DNA from: Saccharothrix sp. NRRL B-16314 | Lineage (GTDB): Bacteria; Actinomycetota; Actinomycetes; Mycobacteriales; Pseudonocardiaceae | Direction of reading: 5' to 3' | Assembly (NCBI RefSeq): GCF_000716595.1 | Contig: NZ_JNXC01000049.1 | Span: 1 to 37,599, forward strand | Length of the DNA stretch: 37,599 nucleotides | Shown: positions 16,001-22,897 of the stretch, in pieces | How positions within the stretch are numbered: position 1 is the stretch's first letter | Layout of the letters: each line of letters begins with the position of its first letter | Program-made: the position numbers and the translations under genes | The notes under the pieces: generated by a model | Database searches by the model: none | Seen by the model: only the letters and a program-made list of their open reading frames with translations | Told to the model about the DNA's origin: nothing

Positions 16001-16740
16001 AGGCGTTGACCGGCGCCGCGTCGGACGGCAGTGCCGAGCAGCCCTACCAGGGCGCGTCTTTCGACGTCGCGCACCTGCTCGACCACCTCACCACCCTGGT
16101 CGGCGACTCGCCCGAGGTCGCCGGCTTGGAGCTGTTCTACCGGCAGTACCTCTTCGGTCATCGCGCGCCACGAACCCTCTACCGCAGGATCGAAGCCGAT
16201 CCCGCAGCCTTCGCGGAGGCCGTCCGCCTCGCCCACCCGGGGGAAGGGGAGCCCCGTTCACCCCTCCGGGTCCCGGCCTACTTCGCGTTGCGGGACTGGC
16301 GTTGGCGGCCGGACGGACGGCTCGGCCTCGACCAGCTCGACGAGTACCTCGCCCGAGCACGAGAGGTGCTGTCCGGGGACGACCGCCTCCTGCGACGCGG
16401 TGACGAGGCCTTCGGCGGCATGCTGACGGGGGTGCCCGCCGGTGACGACGGCCTCTGGCCCGTAGAGGCCGTGCGGGACCTGCTCGACGAGCCGGGCGGC
16501 AACGCGCTTGCGGGAGGGTTCGTGATGGGTGTGATCAACAACCAGGGGACCACCGTTCGCGGCGTGTTCGAGGGCGGGGGCCAGGAACGTCGACGAGCTG
16601 CGGAGCTGGAGCACGACGCCGACGCGATGGCGGCCGGGTGGCCGCGAGCGGCGGCGGTTCTCAGGGATTGTGCGCGGGCCTTCCGCGGTCACGGTCTCCA
16701 CAACGACGACAACGCCGAGGACACCCACGATGAACTCTGA
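13042..16740 (+). CDS. Large TIR-domain protein with degenerate NTPase position and helical C-terminus
   Basis: 1232 aa, first gene of the six-gene operon. An N-terminal TIR domain (about 7-140) shows GIFISFRGQDG, VFRSSRSIGPGDVFPPE, VMLVVVGPNWL and DDWVRREV with candidate catalytic Glu93. After a linker, the stretch CTSTDEGSAFTAAVLEL sits where the sister TIR proteins carry GxGGxGKT, so the Walker A Lys is missing and nucleotide hydrolysis there is unlikely. The remaining 900 or so residues are helix-rich and Trp/Leu-rich (for example VWLLWALETLCWSSEHLP, then CRVFQPGWAYTSA), like the superhelical sensor regions of large bacterial conflict proteins; I cannot name the family. The ATG at 13042 has AGGA about 10 bases upstream. 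Role inferred: TIR effector, perhaps triggered by the TIR-NTPase-TPR partner. Confidence 0.8.
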   Translation: MRTSRPGIFISFRGQDGEYVADTIDVHARVRFGDLAVFRSSRSIGPGDVFPPELLEAIERCVVMLVVVGPNWLVRGDDGRRRIDDPDDWVRREVRTALADGKRVVVVRFGGAPRLIADDLPDDIAELAIRQDVEVTHKNIAHLLPRLMDDLFRLEPELRIGATDGLRGLDEWWAHWSGVTRPSMPAALPVAGRDAETGALGAWLTGSPSLLRLRCTSTDEGSAFTAAVLELHHPDVRAVRVTSEAGAAHCADLAPPLLVVVATPDVDVHALAARGLHVLLLQHIHTSSEAGGGVVTLPRLSTERALEVFIEAGLSHAQAHKAAGVARRSMAVWRWKSADGLRAPEWAVDAMSGLVLAGSWSTSDRFADQDAIAGLLKEDWEDVERFAQRTAASEAPLLHRSGTRWQLADSEAAWIMLRNFLTRSLLERWHAMAVAVLTESDPLLELPDDERFTAKAMGTDRKYSDDFRRAIAFVAALMGADGEERLPDGRTGQSHASQVVREVLDLCNGDRTGNTWQSVAEQLPLLAEAAPTEFLLALDGALVGDTPLLAHVLDRASERPGRFELKVWLLWALETLCWSSEHLPHAARVLARLDELVTAGANDHNQPLDSLCRVFQPGWAYTSATLETRLRVVDGLGSRYPGTCWKLLLELVSLPPSRLHQRTNEPEFRDSLLPETEGPTPDETEAAFDGVAERVATALAADPRRWIDLVPLTAHIPVRQRDRIVQGLSEADFTALDDEQALRLWSELDEFVRSQRTYPGTVANHVVATFATVAEQVEPRQRAERHVWLFTARPRLPGVDWHDIAGYDRELAALRVDIVREVAGAGLAGLLELARRSEWPDVVGTVTAQATEDLFLDDVVLFLDGSEHETLFARSWVETRVREGGEPWWRPLVTRMTTWSAKGQAEFLIALSRSADVSTLLDVADGEAAELFWRQVPAWPAVGDEPERFFDLVLEHRRPWSVISALSRAVHVDPETAWARSPLLITKALTGAASDGSAEQPYQGASFDVAHLLDHLTTLVGDSPEVAGLELFYRQYLFGHRAPRTLYRRIEADPAAFAEAVRLAHPGEGEPRSPLRVPAYFALRDWRWRPDGRLGLDQLDEYLARAREVLSGDDRLLRRGDEAFGGMLTGVPAGDDGLWPVEAVRDLLDEPGGNALAGGFVMGVINNQGTTVRGVFEGGGQERRRAAELEHDADAMAAGWPRAAAVLRDCARAFRGHGLHNDDNAEDTHDEL

Positions 16741-16781
16741 TCGACGGTGGTGGCGGACGTGAGACCCGGGGTCACGTCACG

Positions 16782-18308
16782 ATGACCCACCCACCGGCCT
16801 CCGGCTCGTTCGACCACGACCGCTGGCACCTGGTCCAGCCCGGTGACGACCCGAATAGCTCGCAGTTCGCCTCCGCGCACGAGTCCCACCACAAGCAGCT
16901 CCAGGACTCGACGAGCTTCGGCGCGGTGGCGCGGACCTACCATGCGCTGTGGATGGCGACCGGCGCGCGGGAGCACCGCGAGACGGCGGGTGCTCTGACA
17001 CGGGCGAGCAGCCTAGTGCAGGAGGCGTTCGCCTCGTGGCTGCCGGCGTTGGCACTCGGGTGGGACCGTGATCGGGTGGTGCGGAACTACCCCGGCTACC
17101 GGGCGCACTTCGACGCGATGGCGGAGGTCGTCGCCTCGGTCGACAGCCCGTACCTCCGCTTCCACGTGGCCCACGCCGTGTCGAGGGCGTGCATGCAGAC
17201 CTCGGTGATCGAGCGCGTGCTCGACGTCGGCCTGGCGAACTTCTCGTTGGCCGATCTGCGGGAGCGGGAGCTGCCGGACATCCGCTTCGGGCTGCTGCGA
17301 CGCCACCTGCCGGATTGGTCGGCCCACGTCCCCGCCGACCCGCGCCTCACCGCCCTGGTGGAGCCGGCCACCCTCACCGCGGAGATGTTCGACCCCGCGC
17401 TCGAGGAGTTGTGGGTGCTGGTCAACGAGGCGGTGTACGACGCGGCGGCGTCGGCGCTCGGCGGGGACGGCACACTCGGGGTGAACGAGCACCTGCTGTG
17501 GACGCCGAAACTCGTGGCCGCAGCCCGGGAGTTGGCCGGTGCGGTCGACATCGAGCCGGGGACGCGGCTGCGCCAAGCCGAGACGCGGGCCGTGGTGCTG
17601 GGCAACACCGAGTCCGAAGGGTTCTCGGTCGCCGGCCCGCTGCCCGCGCGAGTCCTGCCCGACTCCACCGCGTTGTCGCTGATGACCGCCGACCTGGAGC
17701 GACCGCACCTGTTCGCCACCGTCCGCAGGTCGAAGTCGTTGACGGACAACTACACGTGGGAGCCCGGGAGTCGCCCACCCACCGGTGACGTGCTCTGCGT
17801 GGTGCGCCGGACGGTGCGCGAGGACGACGGTCGGCACGTGGTGGAGCTGCGGCGGGCCACCGACCTCGCCGAGGTCCACCGAAGCGAGGTGCCCGTCATC
17901 GCCGTGGTGCCCTGCACCCTGCTCGACCACCCGGCTGCCGCCGGGTGGCGGCCCGCGCGGACGGCGCTGCTGCTCGACCTGCCGCTCACCGAGCACCTGG
18001 ACCTGTGGCTGGACGCGCCGGGCAGCCGCTTCCGCTACACCTTCTTGCGCACGGAGTCGTTCGGTCGGGTGGTCCCGTTCCTGGTCGGTTCGGTCGAGCA
18101 CGACGGCCACACGCTGCCGCTGATGCTGCGCCCCCTGTCCCACGCGGGTGTGCGCGTGCACCAAGCCGCGCTCGCGGAGCTGTACCCGCCGGGTGGGAAG
18201 GTCGTGGCCGACCACACGTTCCTCGGCGCGTACGAGAACCTGCTCGGGCCGGTCCTGGCGCACCTCGCGGGCGAGGAAGTCCGCTTCGACAACCGCATGG
18301 ACTTGTGA
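16782..18308 (+). CDS. HExxH protein 1 of the TIR operon (unrecognised family)
   Basis: 508 aa, 41 bases after the large TIR gene. It carries HESHH at residues 33-37 within AHESHHKQLQDSTSFGAV, an HExxH zinc- or iron-binding motif, and VQEAF with Glu81 as possible third ligand. It aligns by eye with the proteins at 20763 and 22894: YPGY, ACMQTSVIE, FSLADLRERELPDIRF, and later VRRSKSLTDNYTW and a strand-rich segment with VVPCTLLD. There is no signal peptide or membrane segment, so it is cytoplasmic. It is the most divergent of the three, lacking the N-terminal DHLAxLLF segment. A metallopeptidase is the simplest reading; a non-heme iron enzyme is an alternative. I do not recognise it as the HExxH family of RiPP modification. 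Confidence 0.7.
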   Translation: MTHPPASGSFDHDRWHLVQPGDDPNSSQFASAHESHHKQLQDSTSFGAVARTYHALWMATGAREHRETAGALTRASSLVQEAFASWLPALALGWDRDRVVRNYPGYRAHFDAMAEVVASVDSPYLRFHVAHAVSRACMQTSVIERVLDVGLANFSLADLRERELPDIRFGLLRRHLPDWSAHVPADPRLTALVEPATLTAEMFDPALEELWVLVNEAVYDAAASALGGDGTLGVNEHLLWTPKLVAAARELAGAVDIEPGTRLRQAETRAVVLGNTESEGFSVAGPLPARVLPDSTALSLMTADLERPHLFATVRRSKSLTDNYTWEPGSRPPTGDVLCVVRRTVREDDGRHVVELRRATDLAEVHRSEVPVIAVVPCTLLDHPAAAGWRPARTALLLDLPLTEHLDLWLDAPGSRFRYTFLRTESFGRVVPFLVGSVEHDGHTLPLMLRPLSHAGVRVHQAALAELYPPGGKVVADHTFLGAYENLLGPVLAHLAGEEVRFDNRMDL

Positions 18309-18334
18309 CGGGGCATTCCGGGGGGTGTGGGGAC

Positions 18335-20770
18335 GTGGGCGGTGTGTTCGTCAACTACCGGAACGAGGACGAGCCGTGGGTGGCGGCCCTGATCGATCTC
18401 TACCTGTCCGGCCGGTTCGGGCGTGGACAGGTGTTCCGCGCCAGCCGCTCCGTGGGGCCCGGCGACTTCCAGCCGCAGCTCGTGCGCCGGGTCCGGGACT
18501 CGTCGGTGCTGCTCGCCGTGATCGGCCGCGCGTGGGCGGATCCGGCGGCCGGTGGCCGGCGGCTGCGGGATTCCGAGGACTGGGTGCGCCGTGAGATCGA
18601 GATGGCCTTCGAGTCGGGAGTCGAAATCATCCCGGTCCTGGTCGACACGGAGATGCCCCGCCGCGGGTTGCTGCCGAACTCGTTGCACCCACTGGTGGTG
18701 CGCAACTACACCAGGCTGCACCGGCGCACCGTGGACGACGATCTCGCACGACTGGCCCGCATGGTCGAGGAGGTCGCGCCCGAACTGGCGTTGTTCGACC
18801 TGGTCGACCGACGGCGCCGGCCACCGCTGCCGGGACCGCCCAGCGCGCTGCTCGACCCGCACCGCGCGCTGGTGGACTTCCAGGACCGGGACGGCGTGGT
18901 ACCGGACCTGGAGAGCTGGTGCCTCTCCCCGTCCGAACCGCCGGTGCTGTTGACCGGGGCCGGTGGCGCGGGCAAGACCCGCGCAGCGGTGGAGTTGTGC
19001 GAGCGGATGTCGGCTCGCGGCTGGCTCGCCGGCTTCGTCTCACCGACGATGCCGATCGAAGCCTTGCGGCGGCTGGACTCGGCGCTCGGTCCGGCGCTGC
19101 TGGTGTTCGACCGGGCTGAGACCCGCACCGCCCAGCTCGCGGCAGCGCTGTCCGCCGCGGTGCGCAGGCCGCAGGACGGGCGGCGGGTCGCCGTGCTCGC
19201 CTTGGCGCGCTCGACCGGCGACTGGTTCGAGCAGTTGGTCGACACCGAGGGGTACGGGTCGCCGGCGCCTTACTTGTCCGTGCGCGAGGTGCCCACCCCG
19301 CCGGGTGGCCGACCCGAGTTCGACGCCGCTCACCGGGCTTTCGCCGCGGTGGCGGGGACGTCGGTGGCCGTCGGGGAGGTACCCACCTTCCCGTCCGCAC
19401 TGGACGCGCACGAAGCAGCTTTGGCGGAGGTGCACGGCACAGCCGTGGGCGACCTGCTGCGCCTCGAACACCAGTATTGGGACGCCACCGCCGCCGTCCA
19501 CCACCTGGCCGACCCCCATCCCGCGCGGTTCACGCAGGTGGTCGCCGCCGCCTGCCTGTTCGGGGCGCGGGACGACGCCACGGCCCTGGCCACGTTGCGC
19601 ATGCTGCCGACCTTCGCCGACGCGGGCCCGGACGTGGTGCGGCGGTACGCGGATTGGGCCCGCGAGTTGTACCCCGGTACCGGCTCGCTCAACCCGATGG
19701 CCTCGAGCCGGCTGGCGGAGGCGCACGTCACCAGGGCGCTGACCAGGAACCCGGAACTGCTGGACCTGCTGCCCGCAGTCAGTGCCGAACAGGCGGTGCG
19801 GGCCCTCACCGTGTTGGCCGCCCCGGCGTCGGCGCACCCCGAGTGGGTGGCGCGGCTGGGCGCCACGATCGCGGCCGCTCCTGCCCGGCTCGTCCCGGCG
19901 GTGGTCGTCGCCGTGGCGGCGGTAGCCGAACCCGACGCGCTCCTGGCTGCCGTGTCCGGGTGCCTGCCGGCGCTGGGCCGCGAGGACCTCGACGTGGTCG
20001 CCGAGGCGTTGCCGCGCCGCAGCCTGGCCCTCGGCCCCTTCGCGCTGGAGGTGGAGTGGCGGGCCTGGCAGGCCCACCGGGACGGACCGGACCGAGACCG
20101 GGCGTCGCGCCTGGCCCTCCGGTTCGCCGCGCGAGCCGCGTACCTGCGCGTCCGGCGGGACGACGCGGTCTCGGCGGCACTGGACCAAGTCGAGTCGACT
20201 TCGCCTGCCATGTCGGCCGAAGCGTGGGCGGTGCTAGCGTTGCTGTACGAGGGCGACCGCTCCGTCGCGGCGGGTGCTCTCGCCGTGGCGCGTTTCCGGG
20301 AACTGGGCGCGCCACACCGCGCGCAGTACGCCATCGCGCTGCACAACCAGGCGGTGCGGCTGCGTGTCGCGGGGCGCGAGTCCGAGGCGGCCCGGCACGC
20401 GCGCCGCGCCGAGGCGCGGGCCCGCGAACTGGTCGCCCGCGACCGGCGGGCGCACCTGTCGCTGCTGGCGGACGTGCTGGACAACCTGGCGGCCACCACC
20501 GGTGACGCGGCGGTCGCGATCGAGGCGCTGGAGCACCGCCGCGACTTGGCGCGCAGCCGGAACGACGCCTACCTCGCCCCGTACGCAGGCACGCTGAACA
20601 CGCTCGGCAGGCTCCTGCTCGACGACGATCCCGGTGCCGCTCGCCGACACCTGCTGGAGGCGCGTTCGCGGTTCGAGGCGCTGAACCGCCGCCACCCCGG
20701 GCACTTCGACCGCGAACTCGACGTGGTGGCCGGCAACCTGGAGGCACTGGAGGCAACCGCGGATGGCTGA
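18335..20770 (+). CDS. TIR-NTPase-TPR protein
   Basis: 811 aa from GTG 18335. TIR domain (about 3-135): VFVNYRNEDE, VFRASRSVGPGDFQP, LLAVIGRAW and EDWVRREIEMAF with candidate catalytic Glu87. A linker LLDPHRALVDFQDRDG precedes Walker A GAGGAGKT (208-215, Lys214) and PALLVFDRAE, a plausible Walker B: a STAND/NB-ARC-like module. The C-terminal 170 or so residues contain TPR-like helices (ALHNQAVRLRVAGRESEAARHARRAE, here split as ALHNQAVRLR and AGRESEAARHARRAE). This layout suggests a sensor that oligomerises its TIR domains. The start is ambiguous: GTG 18305 overlaps the previous stop, GTG 18335 follows GGGGGG with 9-base spacing, and GTG 18344 is also possible. It overlaps the next gene by 8 bases, implying coupled translation. 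Confidence 0.85.
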   Translation: MGGVFVNYRNEDEPWVAALIDLYLSGRFGRGQVFRASRSVGPGDFQPQLVRRVRDSSVLLAVIGRAWADPAAGGRRLRDSEDWVRREIEMAFESGVEIIPVLVDTEMPRRGLLPNSLHPLVVRNYTRLHRRTVDDDLARLARMVEEVAPELALFDLVDRRRRPPLPGPPSALLDPHRALVDFQDRDGVVPDLESWCLSPSEPPVLLTGAGGAGKTRAAVELCERMSARGWLAGFVSPTMPIEALRRLDSALGPALLVFDRAETRTAQLAAALSAAVRRPQDGRRVAVLALARSTGDWFEQLVDTEGYGSPAPYLSVREVPTPPGGRPEFDAAHRAFAAVAGTSVAVGEVPTFPSALDAHEAALAEVHGTAVGDLLRLEHQYWDATAAVHHLADPHPARFTQVVAAACLFGARDDATALATLRMLPTFADAGPDVVRRYADWARELYPGTGSLNPMASSRLAEAHVTRALTRNPELLDLLPAVSAEQAVRALTVLAAPASAHPEWVARLGATIAAAPARLVPAVVVAVAAVAEPDALLAAVSGCLPALGREDLDVVAEALPRRSLALGPFALEVEWRAWQAHRDGPDRDRASRLALRFAARAAYLRVRRDDAVSAALDQVESTSPAMSAEAWAVLALLYEGDRSVAAGALAVARFRELGAPHRAQYAIALHNQAVRLRVAGRESEAARHARRAEARARELVARDRRAHLSLLADVLDNLAATTGDAAVAIEALEHRRDLARSRNDAYLAPYAGTLNTLGRLLLDDDPGAARRHLLEARSRFEALNRRHPGHFDRELDVVAGNLEALEATADG

Positions 20771-22352
20771 CGACCACCTCGCTCGACTGCTGTTCGACGG
20801 CCTCGTCGGATCCGGCCGGTACACCCCCACCGAGGGCTCGCGCGTCCGCCTGGGCGGCCGGGACGAGGTGCTCGACGCGGTCGTCCACTTCCACGAGGTT
20901 TACCACTGCGCGTTGAACGACGGCACCGCCTGGGGAATCCTGCTGCACGCGCTCGCCCACCTCCCCAGCGGCCCGCTGGTCGACTTCCTCGATGTGGCGC
21001 GTACGACGCACGAGACGTTCGTGACCTACTCCAGCGTCGCGACGGTCGAGGCCCACCACGGGTCGACCGGTCGACTGCTCGACGCCTACCCGTCCTACGC
21101 GTCCCTTCACGCCGGATTGGTCGAGGTGCTTGCGGGGGTTGCCGGCGTGAACCGCAAGCTGACCGTCGTCACGGCGCTCGCCAGGGTGTGCATGCAGACC
21201 CCGGTCCTCGAGATCGTGGTCGACCGCGGCCTCGACGCGATCACCCTCGCCGACGTCCGCTCAGCCGACCTACCCGATCGCCGGTGGGCACGGCTGCTCG
21301 CCGGTGGGCCGGCGTTGGCGCTCCGCATCGCCCAAGCCGCGGACTCCGCCGTCGCCAGCGGGTTCGGCCGCGACCTGCTGGACGCCGACATCGCGGGCGC
21401 ACCGCTGGCCACGATGTCCGCCGCCGAGCACGACGAACTCTGGCGGGCGTGGGAGATCGCGGCGTACGACCAGGCGCGGCGCGAACTGCCCGGTGCCGCC
21501 GTACTCGACTACAGCGGCCACCGGGAAGGCGCCGCCGCCACAACATCGCTCGTGCCCGGTCTGCTCCTGCGTGGTGTCGGGGAGGACGAAGCACCGCTCG
21601 ACGACTCCGCGCTCAGGGCGGCGCTCATCCAGCAGATGAGCCACGACTTGCAGGAGCTGGAGCGCTTTCCGGCACGGGTGCTGTCCCTGCCGGTCGACCG
21701 CCTGGTCGCCGCCGCTGCGGGCAACACGGTGATCAACGACGTGCCTCACCTGTTCGTCCACGTCCGGCAGTCCGCAGCGCTGGCGGAGCAGTACGACTGG
21801 ACCGGGTCTCCGCCCGACGGCGGCCCGGTGGTCGCGGTGCGCTTGGTCGACGCCGACGGCACTGTCCTGCACCGGATCGTCGACTCCGTCGCGGAGCTGC
21901 ACGAGATCGCCGAAGGGTGGGGATTCCGCGGCCCGATCGTGTGCTGCGTGACGACGTCCTGCCTGGCCGACGCCCGGTGGCGGGAGGCATGGTTCGCGGA
22001 GCTGCCCGGCGTCAACGCCGTGCTGATCGACGTGGAGGCGGAGCGGTTCCTCCCCGGCTGGCGCGCGGGCAGTGTCCCGGTGCGGGCGACGAGGCTGCTG
22101 CTCGACGACCCGTCGCGTTCGGCGGTGGTGGCGCTGGTGCTGCGGTTGGCGGGCAACCGGCACTCGTGGTTCGCGGTGGGCGACCGGATCACCACCACAC
22201 TGCTGCTCGACCAGTTCCGGGCCTCTCTCGGTGGTGCGTTCACGGAGACGACACTGCCGGACGCGGAGCTGGAGGACGCTCGTGCCGCCGCCCTGCACCT
22301 GTTGCGCACGGAGTCCTACGTCGGGTTCTCAGGACTGAAGGAGCGAGGGTGA
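20763..22352 (+). CDS. HExxH protein 2 of the TIR operon (unrecognised family)
   Basis: 529 aa. N-terminal DDHLARLLFDG, then HEVYH (44-48) in FHEVYHCALNDGTAWG, and THETF with Glu84 as possible third metal ligand. Further shared motifs are YPSY, VCMQTPVLE, ITLADVRSADLPDRRW, VRQSAALAEQYDW, a segment VVAVRLVDADG and a cysteine-containing strand VCCVTTSCLAD. It is closest to the protein at 22894 and more distant from that at 16782. The ATG at 20763 lies inside the end of the TIR-NTPase-TPR gene, so expression is coupled. No secretion signal or membrane segment is visible. Predicted soluble metalloprotein, perhaps a peptidase that works with the TIR sensor; substrate unknown. Confidence 0.7.
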   Translation: MADDHLARLLFDGLVGSGRYTPTEGSRVRLGGRDEVLDAVVHFHEVYHCALNDGTAWGILLHALAHLPSGPLVDFLDVARTTHETFVTYSSVATVEAHHGSTGRLLDAYPSYASLHAGLVEVLAGVAGVNRKLTVVTALARVCMQTPVLEIVVDRGLDAITLADVRSADLPDRRWARLLAGGPALALRIAQAADSAVASGFGRDLLDADIAGAPLATMSAAEHDELWRAWEIAAYDQARRELPGAAVLDYSGHREGAAATTSLVPGLLLRGVGEDEAPLDDSALRAALIQQMSHDLQELERFPARVLSLPVDRLVAAAAGNTVINDVPHLFVHVRQSAALAEQYDWTGSPPDGGPVVAVRLVDADGTVLHRIVDSVAELHEIAEGWGFRGPIVCCVTTSCLADARWREAWFAELPGVNAVLIDVEAERFLPGWRAGSVPVRATRLLLDDPSRSAVVALVLRLAGNRHSWFAVGDRITTTLLLDQFRASLGGAFTETTLPDAELEDARAAALHLLRTESYVGFSGLKERG

Positions 22353-22897
22353 CCACGAAGAACGACGACAGGTTCGACGCGTTGCTCGCGAAGGCGGGAG
22401 TGCCGGACGAGCGGGTCCGCCGGCCGGACCTGGAGCGGGTCGCGAAGGGCGTGCGCAGTCCGGGCGGGGACGACTTCATCGAGGCGACCGCGAAGATGTC
22501 CAGCCTGGAGTGGGACAGCGGGGAGAGCCGCCCGGAGGGCTACCTCGAACTGCACGCCGACGAGTGGAGCATCGACCTGGGGGCAGCGCGCAACAAGGAG
22601 GCCGTCGCCTGGGCGCTGGTAGCCTCCGTGCTTCTGCGCGAGGACGTGGCGAACAACTCCATTACCTGGTTGGCGCGGTTGCTGCCCGCGATCGGCGAAC
22701 TGTCGGTCACCGACGTCGCCGGCCGAGTCGGGGCGGTCCTGCGGATCACCGCCACCGAGGTGCCCGCGACGCTGGCGAAGGTGGTCCACCCGCTCGACTT
22801 CGCGGACTTCGTCGCATCGGCTGGGCTCGCGGCTCGGACCGGCGCGGAGGTCGAGGTCACCGACGGCGTGCGGTTGCGGATCGAGGTGGCCGAGTGA
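22349..22897 (+). CDS. 182-aa unknown protein between two HExxH genes
   Basis: The GTG start overlaps the previous stop as GTGA, with GGAG a few bases upstream, and the gene ends in the same GTGA overlap with the next one. It is therefore translated as part of the operon. The product is acidic and soluble, with no cysteine and no recognisable domain. Residues 1-50 look helical and charged (DDRFDALLAKAGVPDERVRR). The middle has ATAKMSSLEWDSGESRPEGY and ADEWSIDLGAARNKEAVAWALV, and the end is strand-like (AEVEVTDGVRLRIEVAE). Its place between two paralogous metalloproteins suggests an adaptor, inhibitor or substrate of them, but nothing in the sequence proves this. Confidence 0.7.
   Translation: MTTKNDDRFDALLAKAGVPDERVRRPDLERVAKGVRSPGGDDFIEATAKMSSLEWDSGESRPEGYLELHADEWSIDLGAARNKEAVAWALVASVLLREDVANNSITWLARLLPAIGELSVTDVAGRVGAVLRITATEVPATLAKVVHPLDFADFVASAGLAARTGAEVEVTDGVRLRIEVAE

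Noticed and set aside
16759..16775. Near-palindrome GTGAGACCCGGGGTCAC between two operon genes
   Set aside because: Short and imperfect, and inside a 41-base gap in an operon; no convincing regulatory role.
17013..18263. Minus-strand frame of 416 codons opposite HExxH protein 1
   Set aside because: His/Gln/Arg-rich shadow with no motifs; the plus-strand frame aligns with two paralogs.
17945..18334. N-terminal extension of the TIR-NTPase-TPR frame
   Set aside because: The extra residues overlap HExxH protein 1 in another phase and are Ala/Arg/Pro-rich; the TIR domain starts right after GTG 18335.
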